The notes under the pieces: model-generated
Told to the model about the DNA's origin: nothing
The model's input: only the letters and a program-made list of their open reading frames with translations
Database searches by the model: none
Made by a program: the position numbers and the translations under genes
Part shown: piece after piece, positions 61,632 through 64,000 of the stretch
Layout: every line of letters starts with the position of its first letter
Numbering within the stretch: the first letter of the stretch is position 1
From: Tribonema minus
Taxonomy: Eukaryota; Sar; Xanthophyceae; Tribonematales; Tribonemataceae
Assembly (NCBI GenBank): GCA_017506865.1
Contig: JAFCMP010000146.1
Location: 62,001 to 126,000 of the forward strand
Reading direction: 5' to 3'
DNA length: 64,000 bases

Positions 61632-64000
61632 ACCGATTACAGGGACAAAGACGCTCACGGCTTACGCCTCGTTGGCTGCGGTGAGCGGCGGCACTGCGCA
61701 GCAAGCTCACGCTGCGGCTTTCCTGTCCGTGATGGCCAGCGTTCCTGCCGCTGATGGCCGCGTGAGGGCCTCCTAGGGTTGTCTTGTTGTGGTACTTGTG
61801 CCACTAGTTGACAGTACATACATGTGCCGCCGATTGAAGAGCCACCCCCCTTTCCCGCCTAGCCGACCCCCCCTCCGATCCCCACACCCCTCCTGCCGCA
61901 TTCCCGGTTGCTCTTTGCGGTGCATACCGGGTGCAAATGCCCCGTGTACTGTGCAGCGCACCCGTGAAGTGTACAGGGCAACCACGTCCGAAACACATCC
62001 CAGGCGCACCACGGCAAAGCTGGCCGCCACAGCCCAGAGGGCATATGAGTGTGCAGCCATGCGCCACTACGACCTCTGTGCCTTCACCAAATCCATTCTA
62101 CCTACTTGCCATACTCAGTTTCCCTTCCCCCCCGCTCTCCATGGAGTATATTCCCTCCCCCGGCACCTACCGATCGAGCTGGCTGTAGCCACGGGTTGAT
62201 GTAGAGCATGTGACAGCACTCCCTGTTCTTCCCCCCCTCTCTTTAGCAGAACCACGGTTGTAAGAGCATGCAACCTTCCGATTTGGTTTTGGTCATAGTC
62301 CCCCCGTCCCTGTACCAGTGCGCTCCGTCCTCCTTCCCCTCGGACATCCCATCAACTGTGCTGGTGCAACAGATCTGCACAACCCCCACAGCTTCCGGTT
62401 GAGCAATGCTTCTCCCCCCCTGTCAGCTTCCTTTCTCACCGTGACCCCTTCTAGTAGTACATGGCAGTTGAGAGTCTTCTCCTCAGCGGGGGGCACCAAT
62501 GCATTACGCCAGTGCTGGATGAACACAATGGACATGACCTTCTGAATCATCAAGTGATGGGCGCTTTTTTCGGTGCATGTGTGTCTTCATTATTGCCGCA
62601 GCCCTGCCAGTGCACGCACCCATGTGACCAAGCAGCGGAGGTACTCTTTGCACTGTGCGCAAGTCTGCATTGCGCTCGCTGATATGCTAAGCAATTGACC
62701 GTTCCAAAAAAGCAACGCGTGCGGCAATGTGTGCGTCTGCAGAGTGATCTGCTTGAGTCCATCAGCTCTTAGTGCACAGCATACATGTACTTCAAGTACA
62801 CTATAGGCACTTAAGGTTGCTATAACTTACTTGAAGCAGCTCGCTGTCTCAGCGCACAATGAGAGCACAGATGAACTCGCTGAGCTTAGCGCAGATGCAT
62901 TGCTGTGCGAATGCATGCGGCCTGTCCAGCCAAGCAATTAAGGTAAAGCATGTCCTCTGCGCGGTGCATTTGTGCATCGTCGTCGCTGCCACATCACAAC
63001 ATGGTATGCATGTCACTACACTATACATGCAGCACACAGCCGCGCAGTGCAACAGCATGAGGTAGAAGAAAGTGTGAGTTGAGTGAATGATATCATATGC
63101 AATGCTTGTTCCAGTGCCAGACCAACACTTGCAGCTTCTCAACAGTGACACGCCTTCACGAGGACACCACCCTTCCAGCATTTCCTGACACTGACATGGT
63201 ACTAGCATGGCCGCCTGTCGTGCTTTCTGCGTAAGCAGGTCCCAGCAGGCAATGTGTAAGAGGTGCATTTTTCCTCAACAGCAGCTGACACGGGCGGTGG
63301 AGGCATGCTGCATGGCGTGTTGTGGTCGGTGCAGCGGCCGCAAGCCGATGCAAGCGGGCGAGCCCGGAGGGTGCGTCGCAACTTGAAGTTGCCTTTGCGT
63401 GACTTGCATATAGGTCCTTAGCCCCTCGCGTCAGCGTCGTCATCGCCGTCGTCGTTTGCACATTGCTGACACTACCTCTTGGCCCTGGTGAGTCATTGGT
63501 GGCGCTTGAATTAGCTGTTGTGCTCAGGGCGAACCAGACTCAGACTCTTGGTTCCTGGTGCAGAATCCGCACCAGCGTCAAAGCCTCGGTCGCAGGCGGC
63601 GCGTCAACTCGCTTGAAAGACACTGCTGGCAGCGAAGCAGCAGCCCCATTCTGTCGTCTTGTCGCTCTGCAAGTGGGAAGGCAAGCACCATGACGCATGA
63701 ACTGGGTACAAACGAACTAGCAATAAGTGTGACGTTGTTGAGGTTTTTTGCACGGGGCTAATAATCAGGCAAGTCACTTGAAGTTGAACCAATAGAATGT
63801 GCACTTTTGCCACTGCATGCGCTCTAGCTGCCGCCCGCGCGCCCCTACTTGAAGCTCCGGCCGGAGCGCTGCCTTGCTGCAGGCAGCGTGTGGCTGACAC
63901 AACTTAATGTTGTAGAGGCACTGCAGAACTGAGTCGTCTTCAAACAATTTATGCACAGAAGCCTTGCTGCTGGTGCAGCATGGCAAGGTAAAAACGGTAC
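61632..64000. other. 3' flank, no gene recognised
   Basis: Beyond the stop of the beta-trefoil gene I find only short open frames without recognisable motifs on both strands. No RNA gene, array or mobile element is evident. A gene beginning to the right of the window cannot be excluded. Confidence 0.45.

Overview
This is a nuclear window from a eukaryote with GC-rich, intron-dense genes, probably a unicellular alga or other protist. The species cannot be fixed from sequence alone. Evidence for a protist: short phase-consistent exons (48-810 nt) with GT-AG and a few GC-AG introns, strong G/C preference at third codon positions, Ala/Gly/Pro/His-rich low-complexity linkers, poly-C runs used as pyrimidine tracts, and many short interstitial TTAGGG tracts inside introns. 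No organelle, bacterial, CRISPR, rRNA or tRNA signature was seen.

Layout. (1) 500-28777, + strand: 3' part of a large gene whose exons match, in order, the animal protein TMEM94 (a P-type-ATPase-like ER membrane protein, reported as a Mg2+ transporter ERMA). 24 exons encode about 1430 residues, and the N-terminus lies left of the window. (2) 35033-30343, - strand: an Rpd3/Hda1-type histone deacetylase-fold enzyme with all metal-binding motifs; its first exon was not found. (3) 37289-39882, + strand: a complete three-exon ubiquitin-conjugating E2 of the UBE2D/UBC4-5 type with an unusual HPN->HCN motif. (4) about 40860-41970, - strand: a decayed fragment resembling the post-reverse-transcriptase region of algal non-LTR elements. 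(5) about 55290-43481, - strand: an ACAP/AGD-type ArfGAP (BAR-like helices, PH, ArfGAP zinc finger, ankyrin repeats) lacking the catalytic arginine. (6) 57729-61631, + strand: a fascin-like beta-trefoil protein. The rest is intergenic or intronic, with repeats.

The most striking signal is not a gene. In four of the five host genes, one edge of many exons (either the last part of the exon plus its donor, or the acceptor plus the first part of the exon) is copied tandemly in the neighbouring intron, from 1 extra copy to 10. The copies keep recognisable exon code and splice sites, range from heavily diverged to about 99% identical, and account for much of the intron length. The telomere-like TTAGGG tracts, a GAAGTTGAAG motif and poly-C tracts occur in the same introns, mostly in a fixed orientation to the gene. 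I read this as intron growth, and possibly splice-site redundancy, by repeated local duplication of exon-intron borders. The compact E2 gene shows no such arrays.

The genes are functionally unrelated (ion transport at the ER, chromatin deacetylation, ubiquitin transfer, Arf/membrane traffic, beta-trefoil binding), as expected for a eukaryotic neighbourhood, and nothing suggests an operon or gene cluster.
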